Positions 45,738-56,554 of a stretch of DNA of 64,000 bases are shown one piece after another (the stretch's first letter is position 1; each line of letters opens with the position of its first letter). The notes below the pieces were generated by a model. It had not been told where the DNA came from and did not search any database. It worked only from the letters and a program-made list of their open reading frames with translations. The translations under genes were made by a program, and so were the position numbers. The stretch lies in the NCBI RefSeq assembly GCF_902859735.1, contig NZ_CADIJY010000016.1:37541-101540 (forward strand). Reading direction: 5' to 3'. This stretch comes from Achromobacter aegrifaciens (lineage in GTDB: Bacteria; Pseudomonadota; Gammaproteobacteria; Burkholderiales; Burkholderiaceae_B).

Positions 45738-46949
45738 CTACGCGCCGGGCTGACCCACGGTGGCCACGAGATTGTCGAAGCTGCCCTCGGCCAGACGGAA
45801 CCAGGGCGTTTCCTTGTCGCGAAACGCCGCCATGCTGTCGTACAGCTTCTTGAACATGGGATCCTTGGCGCTCATTTCCTGGTAGGCGGCCAGCGAGGCT
45901 TCGTAGCTCGCCTGCAGGACCGGCTTGGGAAACGCTTTCAACTGCGCGCCGCGCGACACCAGTCGGCGCAGCGCATCCGGATTGCCCGCGTCGTACTTGG
46001 CGATCATGTTGGCAGTCGCCATACGGCATGCCAGCGTCAAAGCGGACTGATACGGCTTGGGCAGTTCGTCGTAGGCGTCCTGGTTCACATACAAGGATAG
46101 CTGCAGCGTGCCCGCCCACCAGCCCGGAAAGTAGTAATTCCTGGCAACTTTATAGAGCGCCAGGTTTTCATCGTCGTAAGGGCCGATCCAAGCCACGGCG
46201 TCCACGACGCCCTGCTCCAGCGCGGCATAGGCTTCGGCCACCGGCACGTCCACGGGCGTGGCGCCCATCCGCGCCAGCACATGGCGGGCAAACCCGCCCG
46301 CCTTCACCTTGAGCCCGCGCAGGTCGTCCACGGTCTTGATTTCCCCGCGAAACCAGCCGCCCATCTGCGCGCCGGTATAACCGCAGGGAAAGTTCAGGAT
46401 GTTGTACTTGTCGAACAGCACGCGCGTGAGCGCCAGGCCTTCCCCCTGCGTCATCCAGGCGTTCATCTGCCGCGTGTTCAGGCCGAACGGCACGCCGGCG
46501 TCAAAGCACAGCGCGGGGTCGACATCGAAGTAGCGGGTCGACGCCGTATGGCCACAATCGACGACGCGATGCTGCACGGCTTCCAGCACCTGCCCCGGCT
46601 GCACCAGGTCGCCGGCGGGAAAGATTTCGATGCTGAAGCGCCCGTCCGTCACCTCGTTCACGTAACGCGCCACGTCTTCGGCGCCGGCGAACAAGGTGGG
46701 AGACTCGTTGGGAAAACTGGAGGCCAGCCGCCAAGCGACCTTGGCTGGGGCTGCCACCACCGCCGGCGCTTCGGGCGCGGCGGCCGGAGCGGGCGGCGGG
46801 CTGGGCGGAGCCTCTTGCGGTCCCGCTGGCGGCGCCGACGGGGCCGGGCTGGCGTTTTCCTCGGCCAACGGAACTTCCTGCGCGAACGCCGGAGCGACCA
46901 GAGCGGCGCCGCCCAGGGCGGTCTGCTTCAAAAACGCGCGGCGTTGCAT
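45738..46949 (-). CDS. Orphan TRAP-type substrate-binding protein with Tat-like signal
   Basis: 403 residues. The N terminus MQRRAFLKQTALGGAALVAP has a twin-arginine motif (RRAFLK), pointing to Tat export of a folded protein. A Pro/Ala-rich linker (about 28-68) precedes a DctP-like domain (VAWRLASSFPNESPTLFAGA, GRFSIEIFPAGDLVQPGQVL, LRGLKVKAGGFARHVLARMG). No TRAP membrane subunits are adjacent. The ATG at 46949 has GGAGG eight bases upstream. It lies between truA and trpF; why it sits there is not clear. Confidence 0.88.
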   Translation of the reverse strand: MQRRAFLKQTALGGAALVAPAFAQEVPLAEENASPAPSAPPAGPQEAPPSPPPAPAAAPEAPAVVAAPAKVAWRLASSFPNESPTLFAGAEDVARYVNEVTDGRFSIEIFPAGDLVQPGQVLEAVQHRVVDCGHTASTRYFDVDPALCFDAGVPFGLNTRQMNAWMTQGEGLALTRVLFDKYNILNFPCGYTGAQMGGWFRGEIKTVDDLRGLKVKAGGFARHVLARMGATPVDVPVAEAYAALEQGVVDAVAWIGPYDDENLALYKVARNYYFPGWWAGTLQLSLYVNQDAYDELPKPYQSALTLACRMATANMIAKYDAGNPDALRRLVSRGAQLKAFPKPVLQASYEASLAAYQEMSAKDPMFKKLYDSMAAFRDKETPWFRLAEGSFDNLVATVGQPGA

Positions 46950-47001
46950 GGCAAAAGCCTCCATCGGATACGGGCAGGCATCGCCGTTGCCGGCGGCATC
47001 C

Positions 47002-47811
47002 CTAATAGGTTTGAGTAAACGGCGACAGCAACTGCGATCCCCCGTCGAGCTCATCCAGGCCGAACTCTTCCGGATAATCGATGGCGGACAGGTACAGCCC
47101 ATCGGGTGCGAAGGTCGGCGCGCCCCGCTTGCGGTCGCGCCAGGACAGCAACTGCGCCATCCAGTCCACCGATTCGCGCCCTTGCCCGATCTGCAACAGC
47201 GCGCCCATGATGTTGCGCACCATATGATGCAGGAAGGCATTGGCCTTCAGCGTGAACACCAGGAACGGCCCGCGCTCATCGATATCCAGCCGGTAGAGAT
47301 GGCGCACAGGATGCTTGGCCTGGCACTGCGAGGAACGGAAGCTGGAAAAATCGTGCTCGCCCAGCAAGGCATTCGCCGCGGCCCGCATGGCATCGACGTC
47401 CAGCGGTTGAAAGCACCAGCCCGCCCGGCCCGCCCATAATGCCGGCCGCACCCGGCCGCGCCATAACAAATATACGTAGGTACGGGCGCGCGCGGAAAAC
47501 CGCGCGTGGAATTCGTCCGATACCGGCTGCGCCCACTGGACTGAAATGCTGGGAGGCAGGAAAGCATTCACCCCCCGGACCCAGGACTCCATCCGGCGGT
47601 CGAGTTCAGTGTCCAGATGGATCACCTGCATCGCGCCGTGCACCCCGGTATCGGTGCGGCCGGCGCAGATCGTCGCCACCGGCCCTTCCACACCACAAAA
47701 ACTGCCTAGGGCGGCCTCCAACGTGTCCTGCACCGTTTGCCGATGCGGCTGTGTCTGCCAACCCTGCCAGGCGGAGCCGTCGTACGCCAGCCCCAATGCA
47801 ACTCTAGACAT
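47002..47811 (-). CDS. truA: tRNA pseudouridine(38-40) synthase
   Basis: 269 residues. The catalytic aspartate D54 lies in [12 protein letters not shown]-terminal [18 protein letters not shown] and the C-terminal [13 protein letters not shown] and [12 protein letters not shown] motifs complete TruA. It isomerises uridines 38-40 in the anticodon stem of many tRNAs. The start codon lies three bases beyond the end of fimV on the same strand. Confidence 0.97.
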   Translation of the reverse strand: MSRVALGLAYDGSAWQGWQTQPHRQTVQDTLEAALGSFCGVEGPVATICAGRTDTGVHGAMQVIHLDTELDRRMESWVRGVNAFLPPSISVQWAQPVSDEFHARFSARARTYVYLLWRGRVRPALWAGRAGWCFQPLDVDAMRAAANALLGEHDFSSFRSSQCQAKHPVRHLYRLDIDERGPFLVFTLKANAFLHHMVRNIMGALLQIGQGRESVDWMAQLLSWRDRKRGAPTFAPDGLYLSAIDYPEEFGLDELDGGSQLLSPFTQTY

Positions 47812-47814
47812 GTA

Positions 47815-49680
47815 TCAAACCCGTGGCCCGCCGACACGGTGCGGTTCGTCCGTGGGCGGTTCGTCCAGGTCGAGATTGATGCTTCCGAGCTTGCGGTTCA
47901 GCGCCGCCGTATCCAGCGCTGGCTCGTTGAATTCGTAGGTTTCCTCGTCATCGTCCCCGCGCCGCGCACCGGCCCGGCGCAAGAGCCAGGCAATCGCGAA
48001 TGCGATCAGCGCCAGCACTGCAGTGACGATAACGAGCAGATTGTCGGCCAGCCACCCGGGCATGTCCGAAGCGGAATCCTTGCCTGCCGGCGTGCCAGCG
48101 GCCTGATCTGGCGTAGATGCCCCAGAAGCGCCTGGGGCGCTCGAGGTGTTCGCAGGTCCTGCCGACCCTGTTGCGCCGGGCGTACCTGCTGCGCCCGGAG
48201 CGCCCGGCGTACCCGACGCGCCTGTCGCGCCCGAAGCGCCCGCCGCGCCCGACGCGCCTGTTGCACCCGAAGTGCCTGCTGCTCCCGAAGTGCCTGCTGC
48301 TCCCGAAGCGCCTGCAGCTCCCGAAGCGCCTGCCGCACCCGAAGCGCCTGCCGCACCCGAAGCGCCTGCCGCACCCGAAGGGCCTGCTGCTCCCGAAGCG
48401 CCTGCCGCTCCCGAAGCGCCTGCTGCACCCGAAGCGCCTGTTGCACCCGAAGCGCCTGTTGCACCCGAAGCGCCTGTTGCGCCCGAAGCGCCTGTTGCAC
48501 CCGAAGCACCTGTTGCACCCGAAGCACCTGTTGCACCCGAAGCGCCTGTTGCACCCGAAGCGCCTGTTGCACCCGAAGCGCCTGTTGCACCCGAAGCGCC
48601 TGCCGCGCCCGGCGACGCCGCAGTACCAGAAGCGCCACCAGCGGCGCCTTGCTGTGCCACCGCCTTGTTCAAATCGTCGACGTTGCTTTGCAACTGGCTC
48701 ACGCGCCCCTGGACATCGGCCATGGCGCGCTCAGTCGACGTCTTGGCATCGGCCTGCGCCTCTGCTTGCGCCGATGCGCTGTCTTGCGCCTGCCCCGAGG
48801 ACAGCCGCACGCGATCCTGCGGCGGCGATGCGCTGGCCGCCCCGGCATCAGCAGGAGGCGCGACGCTGCCCGAAGCCGCGCCCTGCCCCTGGACCACGGA
48901 GGGATTCGCGCCGGCCGCCGCGCCGATGCGGGCGCGGTACTTCGCGAACGCCTCGGCATGTTCATTGAAGATGCGCCGCGCCTCGGCCGGATCCACCGCG
49001 CGCACGGTAGCCGCATCGGGAATCGTCAGCCTCTGGCCGGCTTTCACCAGATTCATATTGTTCTGGATGAAGGCCTCGGGATTGGCGCGCCACAAGGCCA
49101 CCAGCATCTGATAGACCGATGCGTTGGGCACCGCATTGCGCTGCGCGATAGCGAAAAGATTGTCGCCGGACTTCACGTTGACCGAACGCGATCCCGCCGC
49201 GCGCCCCGGCGTGCCGACCGCAGCCGGCGTCACGTCAGCCGTCGTGCCGCGCAACGGCACCAGAATGCTGACCTGCACCTGGCGCTGCCCGGAACTGGAG
49301 TTGATATTCAGCAGCAGATCAACCGCGCCGCTGGCCGGCGGCTGCGAGGCCCGCACGCGCAGATTCTTGCGCGTGGCGTCCAGGCCGTCCTCGACCCGGA
49401 CCACCATGCTTGCCAGTGGAACCGGCGGCTTCAGACCTGCGCGTTGCCAGGAGGCCTCGTCAGCCACCGACACCTTGAGCGATGCGATTTCCTCGGGCGT
49501 GAGCTCCTGCAATCCCACCACCGCCTGCAGCGGCGCGCCCGGCACGGAAACCACCCGCGAATGCCCCACGCGCATGGCCATGGCGGTACTGCACACGCTT
49601 GAGCCAATCGCCAGCGCAATCGCCCACTGCAGGGCTTTTAAACGGCGGGCATGCTTCACTTGGCGCGAACGCTGGGTCAT
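47815..49680 (-). CDS. fimV: FimV/HubP-like protein with a collagen-like repeat
   Basis: 621 residues. N-terminal signal or membrane anchor (about 15-36), then the FimV N-terminal domain ([19 protein letters not shown]), a LysM peptidoglycan-binding domain ([20 protein letters not shown]...[11 protein letters not shown], about 190-250), a Gln/Ala-rich coiled region, about 50 consecutive Gly-X-Y triplets, a membrane segment ([20 protein letters not shown]) and an acidic cytoplasmic tail. FimV/HubP proteins organise the cell pole and type IV pili. It lacks most of the long TPR-containing cytoplasmic tail of Pseudomonas FimV. Between asd and truA, as in related genomes. Confidence 0.92.
   Translation of the reverse strand: MTQRSRQVKHARRLKALQWAIALAIGSSVCSTAMAMRVGHSRVVSVPGAPLQAVVGLQELTPEEIASLKVSVADEASWQRAGLKPPVPLASMVVRVEDGLDATRKNLRVRASQPPASGAVDLLLNINSSSGQRQVQVSILVPLRGTTADVTPAAVGTPGRAAGSRSVNVKSGDNLFAIAQRNAVPNASVYQMLVALWRANPEAFIQNNMNLVKAGQRLTIPDAATVRAVDPAEARRIFNEHAEAFAKYRARIGAAAGANPSVVQGQGAASGSVAPPADAGAASASPPQDRVRLSSGQAQDSASAQAEAQADAKTSTERAMADVQGRVSQLQSNVDDLNKAVAQQGAAGGASGTAASPGAAGASGATGASGATGASGATGASGATGASGATGASGATGASGATGASGATGASGATGASGAAGASGAAGASGAAGPSGAAGASGAAGASGAAGASGAAGASGAAGTSGAAGTSGATGASGAAGASGATGASGTPGAPGAAGTPGATGSAGPANTSSAPGASGASTPDQAAGTPAGKDSASDMPGWLADNLLVIVTAVLALIAFAIAWLLRRAGARRGDDDEETYEFNEPALDTAALNRKLGSINLDLDEPPTDEPHRVGGPRV
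48170..48615. repeat. Tandem repeat encoding about 50 Gly-X-Y triplets in fimV
   Basis: An 18-base unit (encoding GASGAT or GASGAA on the minus strand) is repeated many times; the most uniform part is nine consecutive GATGAS hexapeptides. Such a tract can shorten or lengthen by slippage or recombination without breaking the frame because the unit is a multiple of three. Confidence 0.9.
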
Positions 49681-49863
49681 AAGCTGGAATTCCGTCTTGT
49701 AGTCGACTTGCGGGCTGGAGCCGGCTCACGCCATCTCGGTGAGAACAGGCATCAATTCACGGGAAAAGTGTAATGGATCATGCGCATTTCACAAACCTGA
49801 AAGGCCCGGCCGCGTTTGCTGGCGGGCCTGTCCGCCGATACAGCACAGACTCTGCGCAAACGG

Positions 49864-49887
49864 CAAGGGCACCCTGAGGTGCCCTTG
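49864..49887 (-). terminator. Hairpin terminator after asd
   Basis: A 10-base stem CAAGGGCACC and complement with a four-base loop, 51 bases past the asd stop. Only short T clusters follow, so it is a weaker candidate. Confidence 0.6.
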
Positions 49888-49937
49888 CTTGCCTTGCGCG
49901 CCTGGTCAGGCGGCGCCGAACGCCGCCTGCGACGGCA

Positions 49938-51068
49938 TCAGGCTTCGGCCAGCGCAATGCGCAGCATGCGGCGCAGCGGCTCGGCGGCGCCCCACAGCAA
50001 CTGGTCGCCCACGGTGAAAGCGCCCAGGTATTGCGAGCCCATCGACAGCTTGCGCAGGCGGCCCACCGGAATGTCCAGCGTGCCGGTAACGGCGACCGGA
50101 GTCAGCGCGGAAACCGTGGCTTCCTTGGTGTTGGGCACGACCTTCGCCCACTGCGTGCCTTCGGCGATCAGCGCTTCGATCTCGTCCAGCGGCACATCGC
50201 GCTTGAGCTTGATGGTCAGCGCCTGGCTGTGGCAGCGCATCGCGCCGATGCGCACGCACAGGCCGTCGATCGGCGTAGCGGGCGTGCCGAAGGCTGCGCC
50301 GCGGCCCAGGATCTTGTTGGTCTCGACCTCGCCCTTCCACTCTTCCTTGGACATGCCGTTGCCCAGGTCCTTGTCGATCCAGGGAATCAGGTTGCCGCCC
50401 AGCGGCACGCCGAAGTGCTCGTGGGGCAGCGCCGGGTCCTTTTGCTTGGCCAGCACGCCGCGGTCGATTTCCAGGATGGCCGACGCGGGATCGTCCAGCA
50501 GCGACTTGACCGATTGATTGATCTCGCCGAACTGGGTCAGCAGTTCGCGCATGTGTTGCGCGCCGCCGCCGGAAGCCGCCTGGTAGGTCATGGAGGTCAT
50601 CCATTCGACCAGGTCGTTGTTGAACAGGCCGGCCAGGCCCATCAGCATGCAGCTGACCGTGCAGTTGCCGCCGATGAAGTTGCGCACGCCGCGCTTGAGC
50701 GCCGCGTCGATGACCGGACGGTTGACCGGATCCAGCACGATGATGGCGTCATCGGCCATGCGCAGGGTGCTGGCGGCATCGATCCAGATGCCGTTCCAGC
50801 CTGCGCCGCGCAGCTTGGGATAGACCTCGGAGGTGTAGTCGCCGCCTTGCGCCGTCACGATGATCGGCAGTTTTTTCAGAGCGTCAATGTTGTAGGCGTC
50901 TTGCAGCGGGCCTGCGCCAGTGGCCCAAGTGGGCGCGGCGCCGCCAGCGTTGCTGGTGGAGAAAAACACCGGTTCGATCAGTGCGAAGTCGTTCTCGTCG
51001 CGCATGCGTTGCATGAGCACCGAGCCGACCATACCGCGCCAGCCGACAAGGCCTACTGCTTGATTCAT
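49938..51068 (-). CDS. asd: Aspartate-semialdehyde dehydrogenase
   Basis: 376 residues. Starts [20 protein letters not shown] with the NADP-binding GxxGMVG; the catalytic cysteine is C136 in FIGGNCTVS, and later [14 protein letters not shown] and the substrate-binding HSQALTIKL are present. It reduces aspartyl phosphate to the semialdehyde, the branch point for lysine/diaminopimelate, threonine and methionine. Separated from leuB by a strong terminator. Confidence 0.97.
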   Translation of the reverse strand: MNQAVGLVGWRGMVGSVLMQRMRDENDFALIEPVFFSTSNAGGAAPTWATGAGPLQDAYNIDALKKLPIIVTAQGGDYTSEVYPKLRGAGWNGIWIDAASTLRMADDAIIVLDPVNRPVIDAALKRGVRNFIGGNCTVSCMLMGLAGLFNNDLVEWMTSMTYQAASGGGAQHMRELLTQFGEINQSVKSLLDDPASAILEIDRGVLAKQKDPALPHEHFGVPLGGNLIPWIDKDLGNGMSKEEWKGEVETNKILGRGAAFGTPATPIDGLCVRIGAMRCHSQALTIKLKRDVPLDEIEALIAEGTQWAKVVPNTKEATVSALTPVAVTGTLDIPVGRLRKLSMGSQYLGAFTVGDQLLWGAAEPLRRMLRIALAEA

Positions 51069-51225
51069 TTCAATCGCTCTTTAAAGGTGTGGAGACTAGG
51101 GTCCAGGGGAAAAAGCCGTGCAATTCAACAATTTATCAGAATGCACGGCCGGATGTTGCGGCGCAGCTAGAAATAATAGGGGCCGCAATGGATACAGGGC
51201 GCTTTCGAGGCGACGCCACAACAGC

Positions 51226-51263
51226 AAAACAAGGGGCGGCCCAGCCGGGCCACCCCTTGTTTT
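51226..51263. terminator. Bidirectional-type terminator after leuB
   Basis: AAAACAAGGGG...CCCCTTGTTTT with an inner GGCCC/GGGCC helix, 55 bases past the leuB stop, ending the leuC-leuD-leuB transcript on the minus strand. Confidence 0.88.
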
Positions 51264-51317
51264 ACGGTGCTTCAACCGCCACGCGCGCTAGCGCCCGGCG
51301 GCTCGATCCCGAGAAGA

Positions 51318-52394
51318 TCAGGCCAGCGCCTTGAGCACCGCGTCGCCCATCTGCGCCGTGCCGACCTTGGTCGTGCCCGGTTCGAAGATGTCGGCGGTGC
51401 GCAGGCCGTCGGCCAGCACGCGGCGCACGGCGGCCTCGATGCGGTCGGCCTGCGGCGCCAGATTCAGCGAATAGCGCAGCAGCATGGCCGCGGACAGGAT
51501 GGTCGCCAGCGGATTGGCGATGCCTTGGCCGGCGATATCGGGCGCGGAGCCATGGCTGGGTTCATATAAGCCTTGGCCGCCTGCGTTCAGCGAAGCCGAA
51601 GGCAGCATGCCGATCGAACCGGTCAGCATGGCGGCTTCGTCGGACAGGATGTCGCCGAACAGGTTGCCGGTCACGATTACGTCGAACTGGCGCGGGTTGC
51701 GCACCAGCTGCATCGCGGCGTTGTCGACATACATGTGCGACAGCTCCACGTCGGGATACTCGCGCGCGACTTCGATGACGATGTCGCGCCAGAACTGCGA
51801 GGTCTCCAGCACGTTGGCCTTGTCCACGCTGCACAGCTTCTTGTTGCGCTTGCGGGCCGATTCGAAACCGATGCGCGCAATGCGGCGCACTTCGGATTCC
51901 GCATAGCGCATGGTGTCGTAGCCTTCGCGTTCGCCGGCGAAGGCGCCGTCGGGTGAAGAACGTACGCCGCGCGGCGTGCCGAAATAAATGTCGCCAGTCA
52001 GCTCGCGGATGATCAGGATGTCCAGGCCGGACACGATCTCGGGCTTCAGCGACGAGGCGCTGGCCAGTTCCGGATACAGGATGGCAGGACGCAGGTTGGC
52101 AAACAGGCCGAGCGCCTTGCGCAGGCCCAGAATGGCCTGCTCGGGGCGGAACTCGCGCGGCAGGCTGTCGTACTTCCAGTCGCCCACGGCGCCGAACAGC
52201 ACGGCGTCCGACTCCTTGGCCAGGTTCAACGTGGCCGGCGGCAGCGGATGTTCGAACGCATCGAAGGCGGCGCCGCCCACGGGCGCTTGCTTGATATCGA
52301 AGGACACGTCCAGCGCCTTCAGGACGCGCACGGCCTGTTCGACGATTTCCGGGCCGATGCCGTCACCCGGCAAGACTGCGATGTTGTGAGTCAT
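51318..52394 (-). CDS. leuB: 3-isopropylmalate dehydrogenase
   Basis: 358 residues. [20 protein letters not shown] at the start, [10 protein letters not shown], the substrate loop and the signature [26 protein letters not shown] identify LeuB. It oxidatively decarboxylates 3-isopropylmalate to 2-oxoisocaproate in leucine synthesis. Third gene of leuC-leuD-leuB, 35 bases after leuD. Confidence 0.98.
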   Translation of the reverse strand: MTHNIAVLPGDGIGPEIVEQAVRVLKALDVSFDIKQAPVGGAAFDAFEHPLPPATLNLAKESDAVLFGAVGDWKYDSLPREFRPEQAILGLRKALGLFANLRPAILYPELASASSLKPEIVSGLDILIIRELTGDIYFGTPRGVRSSPDGAFAGEREGYDTMRYAESEVRRIARIGFESARKRNKKLCSVDKANVLETSQFWRDIVIEVAREYPDVELSHMYVDNAAMQLVRNPRQFDVIVTGNLFGDILSDEAAMLTGSIGMLPSASLNAGGQGLYEPSHGSAPDIAGQGIANPLATILSAAMLLRYSLNLAPQADRIEAAVRRVLADGLRTADIFEPGTTKVGTAQMGDAVLKALA

Positions 52395-52429
52395 ACGAAA
52401 ACGATCCTGTAATCAGAAGAATGGTGGCG

Positions 52430-53080
52430 TCAGGCGATGGGACGGCTTTCCAGCCATGGATGGCGGGCCAGGCGCTCAGCCTCGAAGGCGCGAATCTTGT
52501 CCGACTGGCGCAGGGTCAGCCCGATATCGTCAAAGCCGTTGAGCAGACAGTATTTGCGGAACGGTTCGATGTCGAAACCCATCTCGCGCCCATCCGCCGC
52601 CACCACGACCTGGCGGTCGAGGTCGACGCGCAGCTTGTAGCCGGGGAAAGCCTTCACTTCGTCGAACAGGCGCGCGACTTCCAGTTCCGACAGAACGATG
52701 GGCAAGAGGCCGTTCTTGAAGCTGTTGTTGAAGAAAATGTCGGCATAGGACGGCGCGATGATGGCGCGGAAACCGAACTGCGTCAGCGCCCAGGGCGCAT
52801 GCTCGCGGCTGGAGCCGCAGCCGAAGTTCTTGCGCGCCAGCAGCACCGAAGCGCCCTGGTAACGCGGCTGGTTCAGCACGAAATCCGGATTCAGCGGACG
52901 CTTGCTGTTGTCCATGCCGGGTTCGCCATGGTCCAGGTAGCGCAGTTCATCGAACAGGTTCGGACCGAAGCCGGTGCGCTGGATGGATTTGAGGAACTGC
53001 TTGGGAATGATGAGGTCCGTATCGACGTTTTCGCGGTCGAGCGGAGCCACCAGGCCTTCGTGAGTGGTAAATGCTTGCAT
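52430..53080 (-). CDS. leuD: 3-isopropylmalate dehydratase small subunit
   Basis: 216 residues, normal length. [30 protein letters not shown] and [15 protein letters not shown] are the LeuD substrate-binding segments. With LeuC it isomerises 2-isopropylmalate to 3-isopropylmalate. It begins 25 bases after the leuC stop. Confidence 0.98.
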   Translation of the reverse strand: MQAFTTHEGLVAPLDRENVDTDLIIPKQFLKSIQRTGFGPNLFDELRYLDHGEPGMDNSKRPLNPDFVLNQPRYQGASVLLARKNFGCGSSREHAPWALTQFGFRAIIAPSYADIFFNNSFKNGLLPIVLSELEVARLFDEVKAFPGYKLRVDLDRQVVVAADGREMGFDIEPFRKYCLLNGFDDIGLTLRQSDKIRAFEAERLARHPWLESRPIA

Positions 53081-53105
53081 GATGTCGGTACTCGGTGCGT
53101 GACGC

Positions 53106-54509
53106 TTAACGGAAAGTGCGGACGTCGACGAAATGGCCGGCGACGGCGGCGGCGGCGGCCATGGCCGGGCTGACCAGATGGGTGCGCCCGCCCTGTCCTT
53201 GCCGGCCCTCGAAGTTGCGGTTCGAGGTGGAGGCGCAGCGTTCGCCCGGTTCCAGGCGGTCGGCGTTCATGGCCAGGCACATGGAGCAGCCCGGCTCGCG
53301 CCACTCAAAGCCCGCCTCGATGAAGATCTTGTCCAGGCCTTCGCGCTCGGCCTGCTGCTTGACCAGGCCCGAGCCCGGCACCACCATGGCCTGGCGCACA
53401 TTGGAGGCCACATGCTTGCCGCGCGCGACCGCCGCAGCCGCGCGCAGGTCTTCGATGCGCGAATTCGTGCAAGAACCGATGAACACGCGATCCACACGGA
53501 TATCGGTAAGCGGCGTGTTGGGCTTCAGGCCCATGTACTGCAAGGCGCGTTCCATGCCGCTGCGGCGCACGTCGTCTTTTTCGCGATCGGGGTCCGGCAC
53601 GCGGGAATCCACCGGCAGCACCATTTCCGGGGACGTGCCCCAGGTGACCTGCGGCTTGATGTCGCGGGCGTTGACTTCCACCACGGCGTCGAACTTGGCG
53701 CCCTCATCGGTATGCAGGGTGCGCCAGTAGCCCACCGCCTGATCCCAAAGCACGCCCGTGGGCGCGAAGGGACGGCCGCGGAAGTACTCGACGGTCTTGT
53801 CGTCCACCGCCACCATGCCCGAACGGGCGCCGGCTTCGATGGCCATGTTGCAGACGGTCATGCGGCCTTCCACGGACAGGGCGCGGATCGTGCTGCCGGC
53901 GAACTCGATGGCGTAGCCCGTGCCGCCGGCCGTGCCAATGATGCCGATGATGTGCAGGACCACGTCCTTGGCCGTACAGCCGAAGGGCAATTCGCCGTCG
54001 ACCTTGATCAGCATGCTCTTGGCTTTCTTCATGAGCAGCGTCTGGGTCGCCAGCACGTGCTCCACTTCGGAGGTGCCGATGCCGAAGGCCAGCGCGCCCA
54101 GCGCGCCGTGCGTGCTGGTGTGCGAGTCGCCGCAGACCACGGTCATGCCGGGCAGGGTCGCGCCCTGCTCCGGGCCGATCACGTGCACGATGCCCTGGCG
54201 CAGGTCATTCATGCGGAATTCGGTAATGCCGTACTTTTCGCAGTTGGCGTCCAGCGTGTCCACCTGCAGGCGCGAAATCGGATCGTCGATGCCCTGGGCG
54301 CGGTTCAGCGTCGGCACGTTGTGGTCCGCCACCGCCAGGTTGGCGCCCGTGCGCCACGGCTTGCGGCCGGCCATCGCCAGGCCTTCGAACGCCTGGGGGC
54401 TGGTGACTTCGTGCACCAGGTGGCGGTCGATATAGAGCAGACAGGTGCCGTCTGATTCCTGGTGGACGACGTGGGCGTCCCAGAGTTTGTCGTAAAGAGT
54501 TTGGGCCAT
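53106..54509 (-). CDS. leuC: 3-isopropylmalate dehydratase large subunit
   Basis: 467 residues from the ATG at 54509 ([15 protein letters not shown]); a TTG five codons upstream is less likely. [4Fe-4S] ligands are in [24 protein letters not shown] and CSMCLAMN. First gene of leuC-leuD-leuB. The 530-base upstream region contains an inverted repeat near a TATATA element. Confidence 0.98.
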   Translation of the reverse strand: MAQTLYDKLWDAHVVHQESDGTCLLYIDRHLVHEVTSPQAFEGLAMAGRKPWRTGANLAVADHNVPTLNRAQGIDDPISRLQVDTLDANCEKYGITEFRMNDLRQGIVHVIGPEQGATLPGMTVVCGDSHTSTHGALGALAFGIGTSEVEHVLATQTLLMKKAKSMLIKVDGELPFGCTAKDVVLHIIGIIGTAGGTGYAIEFAGSTIRALSVEGRMTVCNMAIEAGARSGMVAVDDKTVEYFRGRPFAPTGVLWDQAVGYWRTLHTDEGAKFDAVVEVNARDIKPQVTWGTSPEMVLPVDSRVPDPDREKDDVRRSGMERALQYMGLKPNTPLTDIRVDRVFIGSCTNSRIEDLRAAAAVARGKHVASNVRQAMVVPGSGLVKQQAEREGLDKIFIEAGFEWREPGCSMCLAMNADRLEPGERCASTSNRNFEGRQGQGGRTHLVSPAMAAAAAVAGHFVDVRTFR

Positions 54510-55036
54510 GGATGCGCTCTGCAAATAGACAATCCGGCTCGTGCCGCGCGCGGTTCAAACAATGATCCCCGGGCGCCAGCCACTGCGGCATGAGCGAATT
54601 ATGCACAGGGTCTCAACCTAGTACAACTACACCTTATATACCAGTACTAACACTACCATGCTAGGACATGGCGAGGGTCACTTCGTCCTATTTCCATACT
54701 TCAATCGAACTGCAATCAAACAGTTACAGATACAAATTCGGGTATTTAAAACAGATACAAAATTATCAAACCGATATAATCGTTGTGCGCTGGATTCACC
54801 CAAACGACGAAATAAAGCGCAATAAACCGCATTTATCCTGCATTAAACCGGATCAAAAATCCGGGATATGGCGAAATTAGTGCAAATTCAAGCTAATTAA
54901 GAGATGATGCGCGAAGAAACTCAAACTGCCGACCGGAAAACTTCGTCAAGAATTAACAAATATTGACTCGTCAAATCTGACATTTCCACACAATATGGCG
55001 ACCATTAATTCCTAACTCGACTCGCGAATAATCACT
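54510..55036. other. AT-rich regulatory region between leuC and the secretion operon
   Basis: This 527-base gap between two divergent operons has distinctly lower G+C than the rest of the window, especially 54605-55030. It contains an inverted repeat (54619-54649), two copies of ACAGATACAAA about 26 bases apart (near 54725 and 54751), and several TATA-like elements. No credible ORF or leucine-rich leader peptide was found. AT-rich islands like this are typical targets of H-NS-like silencers, which is inference. Confidence 0.55.
54619..54649 (-). promoter_or_regulatory. Inverted repeat at the presumed leuC promoter
   Basis: TAGTAC-N19-GTACTA flanks a TATATA element on the minus strand, about 110-140 bases before leuC. 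It could be an operator for a LysR-type or other dimeric regulator; none is encoded alongside. Confidence 0.35.
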
Positions 55037-56530
55037 ATGGCTTCGTTTTTGCTCAAAAGCACGACTTCGGTCCTTGCCCTGGCATTCGTTCCTGCGGCAT
55101 TTGCACAGTCAGCAGCTCCCGCCTCCGGGGCAGCTGGGGTCACACTGAACCAGGTCGTTGAGCAGACCCTGCTCAGCAACCCGGAAATCCAGGCCAAGTA
55201 CCATGATTTCCAGGCTTCGCTGGAAGGCCAGGCCGTTGCCCGCGGCGCGTTCTTCCCGCAGATCAATGCGCAAGGCTATGTGGGTCGCGAGTACCGCAAC
55301 AACGTGCCCGGAGTCGGGTCGCAAAGCTGGAGCCGTCCCGGCTACAGCGTGGAATTGCGTCAGCTGATTTTCGACGGCTTCCGTACGAGCAACGACGTCA
55401 AGCAAGCCGGCTTCGACAAGCTGGCGCGCTTCTATGACCTGTTGGCCACCAGCGACAACACCGCGTTCAGCGCAGTGCAGGCCTATATCGACCTGCAGCG
55501 CTACCGCGACATGGAACTGCTGGCCCGCCAGAACTACACCCTGCACGAAGAAACGCTCAAGCAGATCAACGAGCGCGCCGAATCGGGCGTGGGCCGCCGC
55601 GTCGACCTGGAACAGGCCGGCGGGCGCCTGGCGCTGGCCCAGACCAATCTGATGACCGAGACCGCCAACCTGCTGGACGTGCAGCAGCGTTTCCAGCGCG
55701 TCACCGGCGCCCTGCCCCCTGAAGCGATGCAGCCTACGCCCGATATCAGCGGCAAGCTGCCGGTCAAGCCCGCCGACTTCAACGAGTCGCTGCGCCGCAA
55801 CCCCAGCTTCCTGTCCAAGCAGGCCGGGCTGCAGGCCGCGCAAGCGGGCGTCGCCTCGTCCAAGGGCGCCTTCTCGCCGAAGTTCGAATTCGTGGCCGCC
55901 ACCGGCCGCGACCAGAACGATCCCACGCCGCAAAACCGCGACATCCAGAACTCCAGCGTCCAGGTTGTCATGAGCTACAACCTGTACCGCGGTGGCTCCG
56001 ACTCCGCCCGCGTGCGCCAGACCTCCGCGCAGTCCTATGCTGCGCGCGACATCCGCGACTACACCTGCCGCAATGTGCAACAGGACCTGGCCGTGGCTTG
56101 GAACAACGTCGCCAGCCTGAACCAGAAGCTGCCCTTCCTGCGCGACCACGAAGTGGCCACCACCAAGGTGCGCGAAGCCTACCGCCAACAATTCCAGATC
56201 GGCCAGCGTTCGCTGCTGGACTTGCTGGACACCGAAAACGAATTGTTCGAATCGCGCCGCGCCCTGACCAACGCGCTGTATGACCTGCAGATCGCGCAAT
56301 ACCGCTGGCTGGCGCTGTCGCACGCACTGCTGCCGGCGCTGTCGCTGCAGCCCGCGCGCAACGAAATGCCCGAGGAAAACGGCAAGCTGGAAGTCTCCGA
56401 CGAAGTCATCAAGCTCTGCAATTCGACGATCCCCGACTCGGCCCGCCTGGCGCCCGTGCGCGTGCAATACAACGAGGGCAATCTGCCGCCCACGTTCATC
56501 CCGGTAAACTCGCCCAAGGCCAAACCCTAG
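55037..56530 (+). CDS. TolC-family outer-membrane protein of a type I secretion system
   Basis: 497 residues. A signal peptide ends near FVPAAFAQS. Two TolC/OEP repeats follow, with LNQVVEQTLLSNPEIQAKYHDF, a long helical tunnel region (EQAGGRLALAQTNLMTETANL) and QFQIGQRSLLDLLDTENELFESRRALTNALYDLQIAQYRWL, the AggA/LapE-type pattern. Trimers form the outer-membrane tunnel for the ABC and HlyD-like proteins encoded downstream. No clear Shine-Dalgarno at the ATG. Confidence 0.93.
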   Translation: MASFLLKSTTSVLALAFVPAAFAQSAAPASGAAGVTLNQVVEQTLLSNPEIQAKYHDFQASLEGQAVARGAFFPQINAQGYVGREYRNNVPGVGSQSWSRPGYSVELRQLIFDGFRTSNDVKQAGFDKLARFYDLLATSDNTAFSAVQAYIDLQRYRDMELLARQNYTLHEETLKQINERAESGVGRRVDLEQAGGRLALAQTNLMTETANLLDVQQRFQRVTGALPPEAMQPTPDISGKLPVKPADFNESLRRNPSFLSKQAGLQAAQAGVASSKGAFSPKFEFVAATGRDQNDPTPQNRDIQNSSVQVVMSYNLYRGGSDSARVRQTSAQSYAARDIRDYTCRNVQQDLAVAWNNVASLNQKLPFLRDHEVATTKVREAYRQQFQIGQRSLLDLLDTENELFESRRALTNALYDLQIAQYRWLALSHALLPALSLQPARNEMPEENGKLEVSDEVIKLCNSTIPDSARLAPVRVQYNEGNLPPTFIPVNSPKAKP

Positions 56531-56554
56531 GTGACGCAAGCGCAAGGAGACCAT

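Noticed and set aside
48170-48615. Possible CRISPR array
   Set aside because: Units are directly adjacent 18-base coding repeats without unique spacers and lie in frame inside fimV.
47737-49602. Antisense frames opposite the fimV repeat, including a Pro-Glu-Ala-rich one (48146-49111)
   Set aside because: They are the complement of the Gly-X-Y repeat, which has no stops in any frame. No start signal or domain supports them.
54510-55036. Leucine-codon leader peptide attenuator for leuC
   Set aside because: No short ORF with clustered Leu codons and no terminator hairpin are present ahead of leuC.
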